From Salinisphaera sp. T31B1 (GTDB lineage Bacteria; Pseudomonadota; Gammaproteobacteria; Nevskiales; Salinisphaeraceae), in assembly GCF_040361275.1 (NCBI RefSeq), contig NZ_APNH01000005.1, forward strand, positions 363,482 through 427,481: a DNA stretch of 64,000 nucleotides, written 5' to 3'. Numbering within the stretch: position 1 is the first letter of the stretch; each line of letters opens with the position of its first letter. Of the stretch, positions 46,408 to 56,925 are shown piece after piece. The notes under the pieces were generated by a model. The model worked only from the letters and a program-made list of their open reading frames with translations, made no database searches and was not told where the DNA came from. Both the position numbers and the translations under genes were made by a program.

Positions 46408-47396
46408 GTCGGGTTGCCTCACTTTCGTGCATCGGTCGTGTCGCCGCGCCGGGCGGCCTTGATGGCGCCAACGTAGATCTTGTGAATTGTCATCATTGCG
46501 GCCATGCCACGGAGATCGCAAGTCAGGGGGGCCGGTTGCGTATCTGGGCACCGCGCGAGTGCCTTTGGCCCCACTTGATGGCGAGTGGTACGACACTGCG
46601 GCCCGTCTTGGAGCGAAGTCGGCGTGCTCGTTGAGCAGCCGAGACGACCGGCGGCGTCGAGACAGCCGATTTCGTGCCTGCAAGCTTTTGCTTTGAACCT
46701 GGGCTGAAGGACGCGGGTATGGCCCGGCGCACGGGACACGCACTCTTAAAAAATACGACGGAGCGTAATCGACCAGAAGTGCAGCGTGCAGCGGCGCTCG
46801 AAACTGGAACGAGCTCGTCCGATCGATGGGCTCGTCGGTTACCGGGTCTGCCTATAGGTATCGACCAGTCGACGTGATCCGACACCCGTGGGTTGTTGCC
46901 CGGCGATCCGGAGGCCAGAGCGTGTCCAGCCATCGTGTCCAGCAGGTCGAAGTACTCGCCTTCATTGATGCGATGTCAGCGCGGGCACGGTACTTGCCGC
47001 TCGGCATTGAGCGACTCGAGCTCGGCCTCCGGTTTGGCTTTGCCGTGTTGTCGTCATCGTCGCCCGTGGCGATGTCGAGGGTTGGCGCATAGGTCAAGCG
47101 GCTGCCGACTGCGAACACGGAGGCCGCGTTCGAGTGGCGCGCAGCACCGGCGATCCACACGACTTATGCGTCGTCGATCGCCTTTGCCGGGGCTATGCGA
47201 CCAATTGCTGCGTTGATCTAAAGCCGCTGTTTATTCGACAGGTTTTCGATCGGCGTGCGTTCACAAGAAAAAAAACGGTTTGTCGCGTTGGGCGACGGTC
47301 GTACGTTTAAACCAGGCCAGACGCGGCACTCTGATGCGTGTCGTGTCGGCGATGGGCGAGGCGTGTTTAAACGATGGCTTTTCAAGGGGTGAGGTC
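46408..47396. other. Gene-poor region of about 1 kb
   Basis: No frame here convinces me. A minus-strand stretch near 46,870-46,975 reads protein-like (NEGEYFDLLDTMAGHALASG) but is short and bounded by stops, and a small minus-strand frame (MTIHKIYVGAIKAARRGD) lies just upstream of the DUF1428 gene. Both may be remnants. A ribosome site (GAGG) for the following esterase is at 47391-47394. Confidence 0.4.
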
Positions 47397-48989
47397 ATGC
47401 CGTTGAATTCGAGACATCCGTACCATCCGATCATCTATGTTCGCGGTTTCGCCGCCACCCAGGGCGAAATCGAAGACACGGTGGCCGATCCGTACATGGG
47501 CTTCAACATCGGTTCGACCAAGGCCCGGGTTGCCTGGACGGGGGACGTGAAACGCTTTTATTTCGAGTCGCCGCTGGTGCGCTTGATGAGCGACCACAAA
47601 TACGAGGATGTGTTCGTCGAAGGCGACGACTTGCTGGCCGCGGAGCAAAGCGAGCGCAAGATTCCCTACCAGTGCATCGTGATTTATCGCTATTACGATG
47701 AGGCATCGGCGGATTTCGGCGACGATAGCGTGACGCCGCCGATCGAGCATTTCGCCCGCGGGCTGGACCGCCTCGTCCTGAGGCTGCGGGACAAGGTCTG
47801 TGCCAATCCCGACAACGGCGTCACGGTGGACGCGTTCCGAGCTTATCTGGTGTCCCATTCGATGGGCGGACTGGTCTGCCGTGCGTTTCTGCAGAATCCG
47901 GACCTGGGATCTGCCGAGGCGCGCGGCGCCATCGACAAGGTCTTTACCTATGCCACGCCGCATAACGGGATCGACCTGCGCATCGTACGCAATGTGCCCG
48001 GCTGGCTTTCGTTCGGCGACGTGAACAACTTCAACCGCGAACGCATGGCGACATATTTGGGCCTCGAACCCGGCCCGGACGTTTCCCGGGTGACGAACTT
48101 CCCGGCCGAGCGGATTTTCAATCTGGTCGGTACGAATTCACGGGATTACAAGGTGGCGGGCGGGGTATCGGCCTGGGCGGCGGGTGACGCCAGCGATGGC
48201 CTCGTACGTATCGAAAACGCGACCACGCACGGTCTGGATGCGCACGGTAACGCCGTCAGCTCGCCGCGGGCGTTCGTGCACCGCAGCCATTCCGGTCATT
48301 ACGGCATCGTCAACTCGGAAGAGGGCTACCAGAATCTCACCCGATTCCTGTTTGGCGCGCTGCGTGTCGATGGTCATCTGGATCTGGATGACGTCACCCT
48401 GCCGATCGAGGTGCAGAAGGCGCTGGACGAGGGGCGCAAGATCCGCGCGTCTTATCAGTTCGAAGTGGCGGTGAGTATCCGCGGCTGTCAGTGGGAGATG
48501 ACCCGCCGGGAAGCACGCGAGCATTCGGCCATGTTTCGGACCTACGATGCACTGTTTCCGGCCGATCACAACGGTCAGCGCAGCCCGGATCGCAGCCAGA
48601 GCCCGCATCTGTTCTCGGTATTCCTAGATCCGGCCAAGAGCGTCAAGTCATCGAAATCGATCAGCTTTGCGTTCGATCTCAAGGTGCTCGTGCCCGATTA
48701 CGAGGTCGACGGCATTGCGTTTCTCAAGCGTCATTACGAAGGCGGCTTTCTCTACCGCGAGCTGGTTCTCGTCGAGGCGATACCGGACCGCCAGGCGCCG
48801 AGTGGCTGGCGCGCGAAATATGGTTTCCAAAGTACCAACCCGGGCAAGCCGGGCGTTGCCGCCTCGGAGAATCAATCGAACCACCTCGAAAACCAACACG
48901 GCGGCCTGCGTTTCGAGGTGCCCATCGAACAGAGCGCGCGGCCCGGTTTGCGGGGGCGGTTGCGTATCGAGGCGCGACCGTGGCGGTGA
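47397..48989 (+). CDS. Alpha/beta-hydrolase (lipase/esterase-like) with a long C-terminal region
   Basis: ATG 47397, preceded by AAGGGGTGAGGTC, gives 530 aa. The N-terminal half is a lipase-like hydrolase: PIIYVRGFAAT (start of the oxyanion region), AYLVSHSMGGLVCRAFL with nucleophile S155, and VFTYATPHNGID. A candidate His lies in FVHRSHSGHYGIVNS. The C-terminal 200 residues form a beta-rich domain I cannot assign. No signal peptide is visible, so it may act in the cytoplasm. No operon partner. Confidence 0.8.
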   Translation: MPLNSRHPYHPIIYVRGFAATQGEIEDTVADPYMGFNIGSTKARVAWTGDVKRFYFESPLVRLMSDHKYEDVFVEGDDLLAAEQSERKIPYQCIVIYRYYDEASADFGDDSVTPPIEHFARGLDRLVLRLRDKVCANPDNGVTVDAFRAYLVSHSMGGLVCRAFLQNPDLGSAEARGAIDKVFTYATPHNGIDLRIVRNVPGWLSFGDVNNFNRERMATYLGLEPGPDVSRVTNFPAERIFNLVGTNSRDYKVAGGVSAWAAGDASDGLVRIENATTHGLDAHGNAVSSPRAFVHRSHSGHYGIVNSEEGYQNLTRFLFGALRVDGHLDLDDVTLPIEVQKALDEGRKIRASYQFEVAVSIRGCQWEMTRREAREHSAMFRTYDALFPADHNGQRSPDRSQSPHLFSVFLDPAKSVKSSKSISFAFDLKVLVPDYEVDGIAFLKRHYEGGFLYRELVLVEAIPDRQAPSGWRAKYGFQSTNPGKPGVAASENQSNHLENQHGGLRFEVPIEQSARPGLRGRLRIEARPWR

Positions 48990-49331
48990 TCGCGGCCACG
49001 CTCGGCGCGTCTTCGTATGTCGAGCAGGCCGGCCCATGGCCCGACGCGGGTATGAGGCGCAATCCGGGGCCAGCCTAGCGTCGTCGTTCTGCGCGCGTGC
49101 CAGCCGTCGGCAGCTCGGTGACGACGGGCACTGTCTTTCGAATGTTCGATTGGCTGTTCGTGCCGACCGTGATCGGCGCAGCCGCGCTGTGCAACATTTT
49201 CTGCGGTAACGTCATGCGATGCGGCTGGGGTTCGACGGTGCCGCGGGGCCGCGTGATCGTCTGCACATGAATGCGCTGGGGCCGCTGTGCCCGGGCCCGG
49301 CGCCGAGCCGCCGCCTGTCGGTGGGCGTTCG
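48990..49331. other. Convergent intergenic region, no gene seen
   Basis: About 340 bases between the stops of the esterase and the M48 protease. No clear hairpin with a T run and no supported frame. Confidence 0.45.
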
Positions 49332-51347
49332 TCAGTGCCCGGGATCCTGGCCTGGGTTGTCGACGCCGAGCGTGTCGAGCACGGTTGCCGCGGCCCGGCC
49401 CTGGAGCGCGGCCGTGAACCGTTCGGCGAATCGTTCGTGCGTCACGCGCTCGCAGGCGGTACGCAAGGGGCCGAACTTTAGTACCACATGGCGCGAGCGC
49501 GGGTGGATTTCTGCGGCGCCGAGCGTGATACGTCGGCGGCGCGGCAGCGGCGCTTCGTTGTGCAGCTGCAGATAAACGCTGAGCTGGCCGTTGCGGCGAT
49601 CAAGGCTGATGTTGTCGAGCGAATCGATCGGAATCGGATCGCGCAGTTGGCAGCTGATAATCGCGCGCTCGGTGACCTGGACTGCGACCGGCGATGTGCC
49701 GGCCATCCGCCATGCCGCCAGGCCCAGGCTGAATACACCGGCGCACGGCATGACGATCGCCGGCAGCAGCAAATCGTGGGTTGCGTAGCCGGACCCGAAG
49801 AGGAACAACCCGCCGAGCAGGCCTGCGATACCCAGCACCGCGCACAAAACGATCACCGCTCGCATATCCGCGTAGTAGGTATTGTCGACGGGCGTGTCGT
49901 GTTTGTCCTGTACCAGCTCGTGCAGCCAGCGGGCGTAGTTGTCGGCAAGCAGCTGGGCGAGATCGCGATCGACTCGTTCGACGATGGCACAGGCAGGGCC
50001 CATATAACGCGCCAGTGCGCTTTGCCCGGGCGGGACGATGCGTTCGGCGCAGGTCCTCACATCGCGGTTCTCGGCAACGCCGAGCGCGGCCAGGCGTTCA
50101 TTCAGGCCGGGGTGGCGTGCGTGGGGATCGCCCGCGTCGGTGGCGTCCAGTGCCACGCGTGGCATGGCGTTCTTGCTCAGCCAGGCATCGGCGGCGGTGA
50201 ATGGCCGCTGTGGGTGGGGGATCTCACCATTCTGGCAGGCGACGACTGCCTGCCGGGCCACCTGCTGGCTGGCCGCGGCACGTAGCACGGTTGCGGCGGC
50301 GACCGGCGCCGAGCTGGCCTCGGCCGCGGCCCGATCGGCGCGATATTCTGCCGTGCGCCGTTCCCGGGCCACGGCACGATCCAGGGCTGCCATCACGCTC
50401 TTGGCAATACAGGCGACCGGTCGAGTGAGCAGGCCATTCAACTGGGCACGGGCCGCGCTGTTCTGGAGAGCAGCATAGCCGCGGCCGATGGCGCGTTGTT
50501 CGGCGCCGAGAATCAGTGCCTGCTCGATGTCGGCGTTGGCGACGTGCGATAGCTCGTGGGCAATCAGGGCCGCACATTCGGCTTCGTCGAGATGCGCGAG
50601 CGTAAGCATGGGCAGGTGTAGCGTGCAGCCGTGTACATCAGTGCCGGCAGGCTGAACGCGTACCGGGGCGGCGGTGACGAAAGCCCCGTCCACGAAACCG
50701 AGCACGATCTGGTCGGGCAGCTGCGTGTTCTGTGCCTGGGCGATACCGCGTACGGCCTGCCAGACCGCCGGGGCCGCGGATTCGGTCAGCAGTTGGCCGG
50801 CTATCGGCATGACCGGCTGCTCGTCCATAGTTCGGGATAACGCACGGGTGCCGGCCACGAAGCGAAACAGGTCGAAACCGGCAAACAGCGCCAGGCCGGC
50901 ACAGGCCATGACCGCAGCGTGATGCAGGATCGGCACATCGCTCTGCAAGGGATCGAACACGGCCAGCGCGACCATGACCCAGACCGCGCCGCCGGCGAAG
51001 GTCGCCGCCAGTGCCGCGGTGGTGGCGATCAAGGCCGGACGCAGCCGCTGACGCAACCAGCGCGCTGCCGTGATGAGATGTGCCGGCGACCGAGCGGCCT
51101 GTCGGGCCTGACGATGACCGGCGACGAGGAGATAGAGGCCGAAAACCAGCCATAGGCCGGCGGATACGGTCATGACGGCCGCGGCAAACGCCTGGATACG
51201 GAACAGGCCGACTACCGCGATCTCGCCCGGCACGTCGGATGCCGAAGGGCCGTGTAGCCACCCCAGAATGGCCAGGGCTAGACAGACCGCCGGGGCAAAA
51301 AACGCGGCGCCAAGGGTTCGGGCAACGACAGGCAGGGAAGACATCAT
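49332..51347 (-). CDS. M48-family zinc metalloprotease, membrane-bound
   Basis: From ATG 51347 it has 671 aa. Four hydrophobic segments occupy the first 165 residues or so, followed by the zinc site HELSH (264-268) in LIAHELSHVANADIE, and a downstream ERRTAEYRADRAA motif supplying the third ligand (Glu). Two more transmembrane helices lie near residues 500-550, before a soluble C-terminal domain of about 110 residues. HtpX-like proteases have this active site but are about 290 aa, so this is an enlarged M48 protein, probably in envelope quality control. Weak ribosome site; ATG 51344 is equally possible. Confidence 0.82.
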   Translation of the reverse strand: MMSSLPVVARTLGAAFFAPAVCLALAILGWLHGPSASDVPGEIAVVGLFRIQAFAAAVMTVSAGLWLVFGLYLLVAGHRQARQAARSPAHLITAARWLRQRLRPALIATTAALAATFAGGAVWVMVALAVFDPLQSDVPILHHAAVMACAGLALFAGFDLFRFVAGTRALSRTMDEQPVMPIAGQLLTESAAPAVWQAVRGIAQAQNTQLPDQIVLGFVDGAFVTAAPVRVQPAGTDVHGCTLHLPMLTLAHLDEAECAALIAHELSHVANADIEQALILGAEQRAIGRGYAALQNSAARAQLNGLLTRPVACIAKSVMAALDRAVARERRTAEYRADRAAAEASSAPVAAATVLRAAASQQVARQAVVACQNGEIPHPQRPFTAADAWLSKNAMPRVALDATDAGDPHARHPGLNERLAALGVAENRDVRTCAERIVPPGQSALARYMGPACAIVERVDRDLAQLLADNYARWLHELVQDKHDTPVDNTYYADMRAVIVLCAVLGIAGLLGGLFLFGSGYATHDLLLPAIVMPCAGVFSLGLAAWRMAGTSPVAVQVTERAIISCQLRDPIPIDSLDNISLDRRNGQLSVYLQLHNEAPLPRRRRITLGAAEIHPRSRHVVLKFGPLRTACERVTHERFAERFTAALQGRAAATVLDTLGVDNPGQDPGH

Positions 51348-52375
51348 GACAGTGATCAGCGGCCGAAAGCGCCCGCGAATATAAACGATCGCGTATCCCG
51401 TGGCAGTGCATCCGGCCAGAGTCGCGGTGGCTCGAGGGTGTGCCGGTCGGACAACGCGTGGCGTCACCCTTGGACGATGGGTTGCGTCTATTCCGGCACC
51501 GGTACCCGTGGTTTGTTCGGGGAGGGGGATCGGGGGCGCAGTTTGATCTGTTTACCGAGAGAGCGCCTGCGGGCGGTGTGGTGCGCCAGGTCGATAGATT
51601 CAGGCGGACAACTACGGGTTGACCGAGAGAATCGTCACCGTTTGTCGGATTTGGTGGCAACGCGCCAGTTCCGGATCAGGCGGCAGACCCGACTCAGTCA
51701 CTCGAATGCCGGATAAAATAGTCCGAACGCGTAGGCCGGGTGAGCCGCGTGGTAGAGCTGACGCCAATCCAGAAGCATCAGCAGAACGGGGCGATCGTCC
51801 ATTCGTGCGGCCGGCTTTTGCTCGGCGACACTCGGGTCAGGCAGAACGGCCATCTTGTCGATTCGGGCGGCACCGCGTGTCGAGCAGGCCAGTCCCCGGG
51901 CTTTCATGGACACAGTTAGGGCAGATCGCTCTCCCGCAGCCGCGACGAGTGCCGACTGCGGCCACGGATACGTGATCGAAGTACTTCAACGTCTTTAAAT
52001 GGCTGTTTCGGTACGCGCCTGCGCAACGTGGTGGCATTTGATCGGTGGCCCACCAATCGAGTGGCCCGGGCGGGGCACGCCATCGAAAGCCTGCGTTCAC
52101 CGGTGCTTGGTAATAGGGCGACGGCATGAGTATGGCCTGCGCCCGATATATCGTCGCGGAGTGGCCGGGAAGTTCGCCATCTTCAAGGCTCGGTCGGGAG
52201 CCCGGCGCACCCGGATGGGACGACCGACCGCATGTCCGGCAAGCCACTGACCGACGTTGCGGATCGATGGACCGCCGGTTGCCGAGCCGCTCGCGATACA
52301 AAAAAGCAGCGATCCTGGCCGGGCCAGGCAGAGCCCGCAGTCTCTGCATCGAAAAACCGTAGGCCCAGAATGGCC
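51348..52375. other. Gene-poor region of about 1 kb
   Basis: Between the start of the M48 gene and the stop of the AraC gene. Several short frames exist on both strands but none resembles a family I know. Possibly decayed DNA; the M48 promoter should lie at its left end. Confidence 0.4.
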
Positions 52376-53125
52376 TCAGCTGCGCAGGCGCGCCAGGCTG
52401 ACCGAGGGCGGCGCACCGAAGGTGCGACGGAAATCATGATTGAAATGAGACTGGTCGGAAAAACCCGCCGCGTACGCGGCCGTCGTGAAACTTGAGCCCG
52501 CCACGATCTTGTCGATCGCGATCCGCATCCGTGCCCAGGCGCGATAGCGGCGGAAGGGCACACCGACCTGCCGGCTGAAAAGATGCTGGAAACGAGAACC
52601 GGACAGGCCCGCGTCGGCTGCAAGCCGGGCCAGGGCGATCGGCTCGCCCTGGCCGGAGGACAGCGTCGATACGCTGGCGGCAATACGCCGATCCATGCGT
52701 ACGCATGCACGGGGGCAGGCGAAATTCAGCACATCATCGAGCAGCAGCCCGACCGATGCCATTCCAATACGGCCCTCCCAGAGTTCGCGGAGTATGGCGT
52801 ATTCACCGGCGCTGCTGGTCAACACGCCGTCGACTTCACGCGGGTGATGCATCAGCGGGAACAACGCCTGAACGCCTTCGATCGACGGCTCGATATACAA
52901 GCCCGCGATCGGGTTGCCGTGTACGTTCAGCTCGTGCGCCGCGCCTGCCGGTATCACCGCCGTACGGCAGGACTGCCAGCCACCGCCCGCCACGCGCAGA
53001 TCGAAACGGTCGTGGATACCGGCCAGAAATATCGGCGCGCCGTGCTGGTGGACGCGGTTGTGCCAGAGCGGCGCGACAAAGAGCATTCGCCCGATATCCA
53101 GATGCCACAGTGCTGTGGCCGTCAT
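52376..53125 (-). CDS. AraC-family transcriptional regulator
   Basis: It is 249 aa: an N-terminal cupin-like sensing domain (about 1-130; HGAPIFLAGIHDRFDLRV, AVIPAGAAHELNVHGN) and a C-terminal pair of helix-turn-helix motifs (IALARLAADAGLSGSRFQHLF and FTTAAYAAGFSDQSHFNHDF followed by RRTFGAPPS). It is divergent from the metallo-beta-lactamase-fold gene with 183 bases between, so that gene is the likely target. Confidence 0.88.
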   Translation of the reverse strand: MTATALWHLDIGRMLFVAPLWHNRVHQHGAPIFLAGIHDRFDLRVAGGGWQSCRTAVIPAGAAHELNVHGNPIAGLYIEPSIEGVQALFPLMHHPREVDGVLTSSAGEYAILRELWEGRIGMASVGLLLDDVLNFACPRACVRMDRRIAASVSTLSSGQGEPIALARLAADAGLSGSRFQHLFSRQVGVPFRRYRAWARMRIAIDKIVAGSSFTTAAYAAGFSDQSHFNHDFRRTFGAPPSVSLARLRS

Positions 53126-53308
53126 GCGTCAGTCGACAGCACGTTTGTACAAGTCACCGGGACCCTCCATCAGCCAATCTCTCCGAACAAGCGGTCATGC
53201 CAAGTGATACGCGTCATCGGTGACCCGGCAGACAGCGTCCGGGCGACCGAGCCAGTAAAGACGATATCAGCTGCCGCCGAGTCTGCCTTTTCGCAACGGA
53301 GAGAGCCG

Positions 53309-54358
53309 ATGTTCGACAAGCGAACCGACCCCACGCGTCGACGTATTCTGGGCGCGGGCACTGCCATTCTCGCCTTGCCATTGCTCGCTGGCCAGGGGCT
53401 GCGCCCCGTGCAGGCGGCGGCCCCCTCGCTGGGCTCGGCAAGGCCGACCCATTACCGATTCCAACTCGGTGATTTCGAGGTGACCACGCTCCTCGATGCC
53501 GGCGCGATGCTCGACGGCCCCTGGCCCGTGGTGGGCGAAGATCAGCCGGCCGAGGCGGTGCAGCAGTTGATGCATGCCAACCTGTTGCCCGAAACCCGAT
53601 TCCAGCCCGGTTTCACCCCGGCGCTGGTCAACACCGGCAAGGAATTGGTCCTGTTCGATACCGGCAACGGTGCCCACGGTTTCGTGCCGCCACCGGATGG
53701 CGGGTGGCTGGCGCGCATGCTCGGCCCTGCCGGGTACAGCCCCGAGCAGGTCGATGTCGTGGTGCTTACACATGGGCATATCGATCATATCGGCGGCATG
53801 CTTAACGCCGGCCGGCCCGCGTTCCCGAACGCGCGCTATGTGATGGGCACGAAGGAGTTCGAGTACTGGGCCGCGACCGACGACCGGCTGCGTGCGCCGG
53901 CGGGGGATATCGAGGTTCTGTCGGCGCGTCTGTTTACCACCCATGTCGCCCCTTTTGCAGACAGGATGCGTTTCATAGATCCGGGCGACGAAGTCGCCTC
54001 CGGTATCCACGCCATCGAGGCCTACGGCCACACGCCGGGGCATCTGGCGTTCCATATTGAAAGCCGGGGCCAGCGCCTGCTGCTCTGGGGCGACTGTGCA
54101 CACCATGAAGTGGCGTCGCTGGCCCGGCCCGGCTGGCATGCGCTGTTCGACCGCGACAAGGCGCAGGGGGCGCGCACCCGCGAGCGTATCTATGCCATGG
54201 CAGCCCAGGAACGCATACCGGTCATCGGCTACCACACCTCGTTTCCATCCGTGGGTTTCGTCGATGAACAGCCCGAGGGCTACCGCTGGATTCCGATCAC
54301 CTACCAGCTCGACGTGGCGTCGGCCGGCGCCAAGGCAGATGCCAATCGGCCTGCTTGA
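53309..54358 (+). CDS. Metallo-beta-lactamase-fold hydrolase, exported
   Basis: ATG 53309 (GGAGAG upstream) gives 349 aa. The N-terminus has a twin-arginine-like signal (TRRRILGAG, then a hydrophobic stretch ending near PVQAAA at residue 38), pointing to the periplasm via Tat. The zinc motif HGHIDH (H155, H157, D159, H160) and GHTPGHLAFHIES with GDCAHH follow. It resembles quorum-quenching lactonase-like and other MBL hydrolases; the substrate cannot be read. Probably regulated by the divergent AraC gene. Confidence 0.87.
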   Translation: MFDKRTDPTRRRILGAGTAILALPLLAGQGLRPVQAAAPSLGSARPTHYRFQLGDFEVTTLLDAGAMLDGPWPVVGEDQPAEAVQQLMHANLLPETRFQPGFTPALVNTGKELVLFDTGNGAHGFVPPPDGGWLARMLGPAGYSPEQVDVVVLTHGHIDHIGGMLNAGRPAFPNARYVMGTKEFEYWAATDDRLRAPAGDIEVLSARLFTTHVAPFADRMRFIDPGDEVASGIHAIEAYGHTPGHLAFHIESRGQRLLLWGDCAHHEVASLARPGWHALFDRDKAQGARTRERIYAMAAQERIPVIGYHTSFPSVGFVDEQPEGYRWIPITYQLDVASAGAKADANRPA

Positions 54359-54873
54359 GCCCGGTCTTGGAGAACCCGCCGTATTTCATAACGCTTGATG
54401 CATTGGCCATAGCCCGCTGGCCGGTGCGACTACGCCAGATCAGGGCGGGCCTGCGGGTGGCAAGCCACAGCCCAAGCCCGACCGGGATACCGGGCCGGCC
54501 CAGCCGATCGGACAGGACCGCCGGTCGGGCAGCCGCAAGCCACCAAGCGCGTCGGCCCCAGTTCGACACACACCAAGCCGGCCGACGCGGCGTCTCGGCG
54601 CGGGTCGATCTGTATCGGTCCGTGCGCCCGTGCTCGGCCACGGCACTTCACGCATAATAGGCCAAATCACTGTTTTCGTATCGATAGTTGATTGAACTCG
54701 GGCATTGCGCCGGGTCGCTGAACGTGCCGGGTGATGTCGCCGCGCATGCCCGGCTGCCACGGGCGCCGATGCGGCTCACAGCCGGAGTGCGGTGCGCCCT
54801 ACGTGCCGACGTGTGCCTTGTAAGTATCGATGCGGGTCCTTCATGCCCATGAAATTATCGTGGAGAGTCACTG
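54359..54873. other. Intergenic region, no gene seen
   Basis: About 510 bases between the MBL-fold gene and the YCF48-like gene. No supported frame; a GGAGAG ribosome site for the next gene is at 54861-54866. Confidence 0.45.
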
Positions 54874-56154
54874 TTGTCTGCTTCGAATATTCGCCTGTTG
54901 TGCCTGGCGCTGGTGTCTATCGGCTTGCTGTATTTCTTCCTGCCGTGGCTGAGCGCGTCCGCCGCGTCGCCTGATATCGAGTCGCTTTCCGAGGTCGCCG
55001 AGGGCCAGCGCCATCGGCAATGTCTGCCGTTTACCGAACAGGAGCGTCTCGGCGGTCACTGTCGCAACCTGCACGATATTTCCGCGCCCGAGCGCCAGCA
55101 GATCGAGCGGCTGGACATGCGCCTGCAGGAGGACGGACGGGATGTGACGGCGTCCGGCTTTTCCGATATCACCGGTTATTTTCGCGATATCGTGGTGCTG
55201 CCCTCCGGTGAGCTCGTGGTGGTCGGTGGCCGTGGCCTTAAGGTAGCCCGCAGCGACGCCGACGCGCGCCACTGGACGCTGGATTCGTATTCCGGCTTTG
55301 CCGACGGTCTGCTGGGAGTGGCCATGGGCCCCGACGGCCGCGGCTACGCCGTGGGACAGAACGGTGGGGTGATTTTTGAAACCCGTAACGGCGGTCGTGA
55401 CTGGGAGCCGTTCAACCGTGTCTTCGACGATCTGAACGATGCGCAGGTCGAAGCGCTGAACGTGCCGATGGGCTTGTTCGACGTGGCTTTCGCCGACGCT
55501 GACACAGCCGTCGCCGTAGGCTACGAAAGCCTGTTGCGTACTATCGACGACGGCCTCGACTGGCATCGGATCGAGCTGCCGATCGATATGGACGACGTCA
55601 ATCTGCAGGAAGTCGTCTTCACCGGGCCGGATCGGGGCTGGACCGTGGGCAGTGGCGGGACCGTGCTGCGCACCGACGATGCCGGCGCGGATTGGCAGGC
55701 CGTGGATATCGGCGCCGAGGACGCGCACCTGACCACGGTCGCCTTCGTCGATCCTGACCATGGCTGCATCGGCGGTGGTCTGAGCGTCTGGTGTACCCGC
55801 GACGGTGGCGGGACCTGGCAGGCCACCAAGCTGACGCTGCCGCGTCCGGTGGCCTACGAGCCGGATGTCGGCGTGTTCCGCCTGCGCTTTCTCGATGCCA
55901 ACCAGGCTTGGCTGATCACTCAGGACGGGCTCGTCTACCGTAGCAAGGACGGGGGCGACAGCTGGACGCTATGGCTGGATCTGACCCGCCCCGGCCGCGA
56001 AGACAGCGCGGGCGTCATGCTGGCGGGCCTGGCCCTCGGGAACGGGCGTGCCTGGGTCGTGGGTTCGGGGACACTCAAACCGGGCCCCGACGCCGACCCC
56101 CGGTGGGATACCCGGCGTTCGCCCATCATGTTGTCCTGGCCGCTTGATCCCTGA
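54874..56154 (+). CDS. YCF48/BNR-repeat-like exported beta-propeller protein
   Basis: A TTG start at 54874, with GGAGAG 7 bases upstream, gives 426 aa. An N-terminal signal or anchor helix (about 6-30) is followed by repeated units of the Ycf48/BNR type: YAVGQNGGVIFETRNGGRDW, VAVGYESLLRTIDDGLDW, WTVGSGGTVLRTDDAGADW and LVYRSKDGGDSW, giving a seven-bladed propeller outside the cytoplasm. In non-photosynthetic bacteria such proteins often accompany RND exporters, but none is adjacent here. Function unknown. Confidence 0.8.
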   Translation: MSASNIRLLCLALVSIGLLYFFLPWLSASAASPDIESLSEVAEGQRHRQCLPFTEQERLGGHCRNLHDISAPERQQIERLDMRLQEDGRDVTASGFSDITGYFRDIVVLPSGELVVVGGRGLKVARSDADARHWTLDSYSGFADGLLGVAMGPDGRGYAVGQNGGVIFETRNGGRDWEPFNRVFDDLNDAQVEALNVPMGLFDVAFADADTAVAVGYESLLRTIDDGLDWHRIELPIDMDDVNLQEVVFTGPDRGWTVGSGGTVLRTDDAGADWQAVDIGAEDAHLTTVAFVDPDHGCIGGGLSVWCTRDGGGTWQATKLTLPRPVAYEPDVGVFRLRFLDANQAWLITQDGLVYRSKDGGDSWTLWLDLTRPGREDSAGVMLAGLALGNGRAWVVGSGTLKPGPDADPRWDTRRSPIMLSWPLDP

Positions 56155-56925
56155 TGCCGGCCTGACCGACCGGCACGGTTCATCGCACGGCCAGCGTCGA
56201 ATGCCGCGCAGGCGGGCGTATCGATAAAGCCAACCCGCACAGTACAGAAGAACCCGGCCCGGCACGCGTATTCGTGCAATTCGACGACATTCGCGTGTCG
56301 TCACAGGCGAGCGTCGAGCGATTTGCGTCCGGGTGCGCCGTTCGAATGCTGGCGGTATCGGTGCCGGCCTGCACCCGCAGTCCGAGTCGTGGCTGTCCCC
56401 GGCGCACGCGCTCGAAGGCGCCGCTTCGATGAGCCAGTTGCGTGACAGATACCCGGCGCCTGCGTGTTCTTCCGGGGGGTTGAGTCGGCCCGGTTCGAGT
56501 CATTGCTGCTTCGCCAATAGCGTCACATTCGCTCGGGATGCTGGGGACGGTGATGCGGGCGCCATGGCGTCGCCATTCGATCCGGTTCGCTCCATGATGC
56601 CGCGGCTGTTTCGGGACGGGCGGAGTCAGCGGCAGGATCATGCGCGCGGCGCTGCACAGCCGTTGCAGGCAGGGCCGCAGCACCGGGCCGGAACGGAGAC
56701 GCCCGGGTCTTCGACGGGGCCACGCGCGCTTTCACGTGCTCCGTATCGCCGACGACAGGCGTGCCGGGTTGTAAACCCGTTCTGGCGTGGCCGGAGCAGG
56801 TGGGGCGATGTCTCGGCTTGTGGTATCGGGTTGCGCGCCATTTGCCCGCCATGGCGCCGGTTCGGACGTAGCCATTAAAATAGGATGGATCTCGCATCCG
56901 CCGTGCTCCCACCGGTCCGATCATT
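56155..56925. other. Gene-poor region of about 770 bases
   Basis: Between the YCF48-like gene and the TRIC-family gene. No frame has credible protein content. A weak -10-like TAAAAT lies at 56876-56881, about 45 bases before the next ATG, and may serve it. Confidence 0.4.

Noticed and set aside
51837..52349. Minus-strand open frame of 170 codons between the M48 and AraC genes
   Set aside because: Arg/Pro/Ser-rich translation with no family resemblance and no ribosome site.
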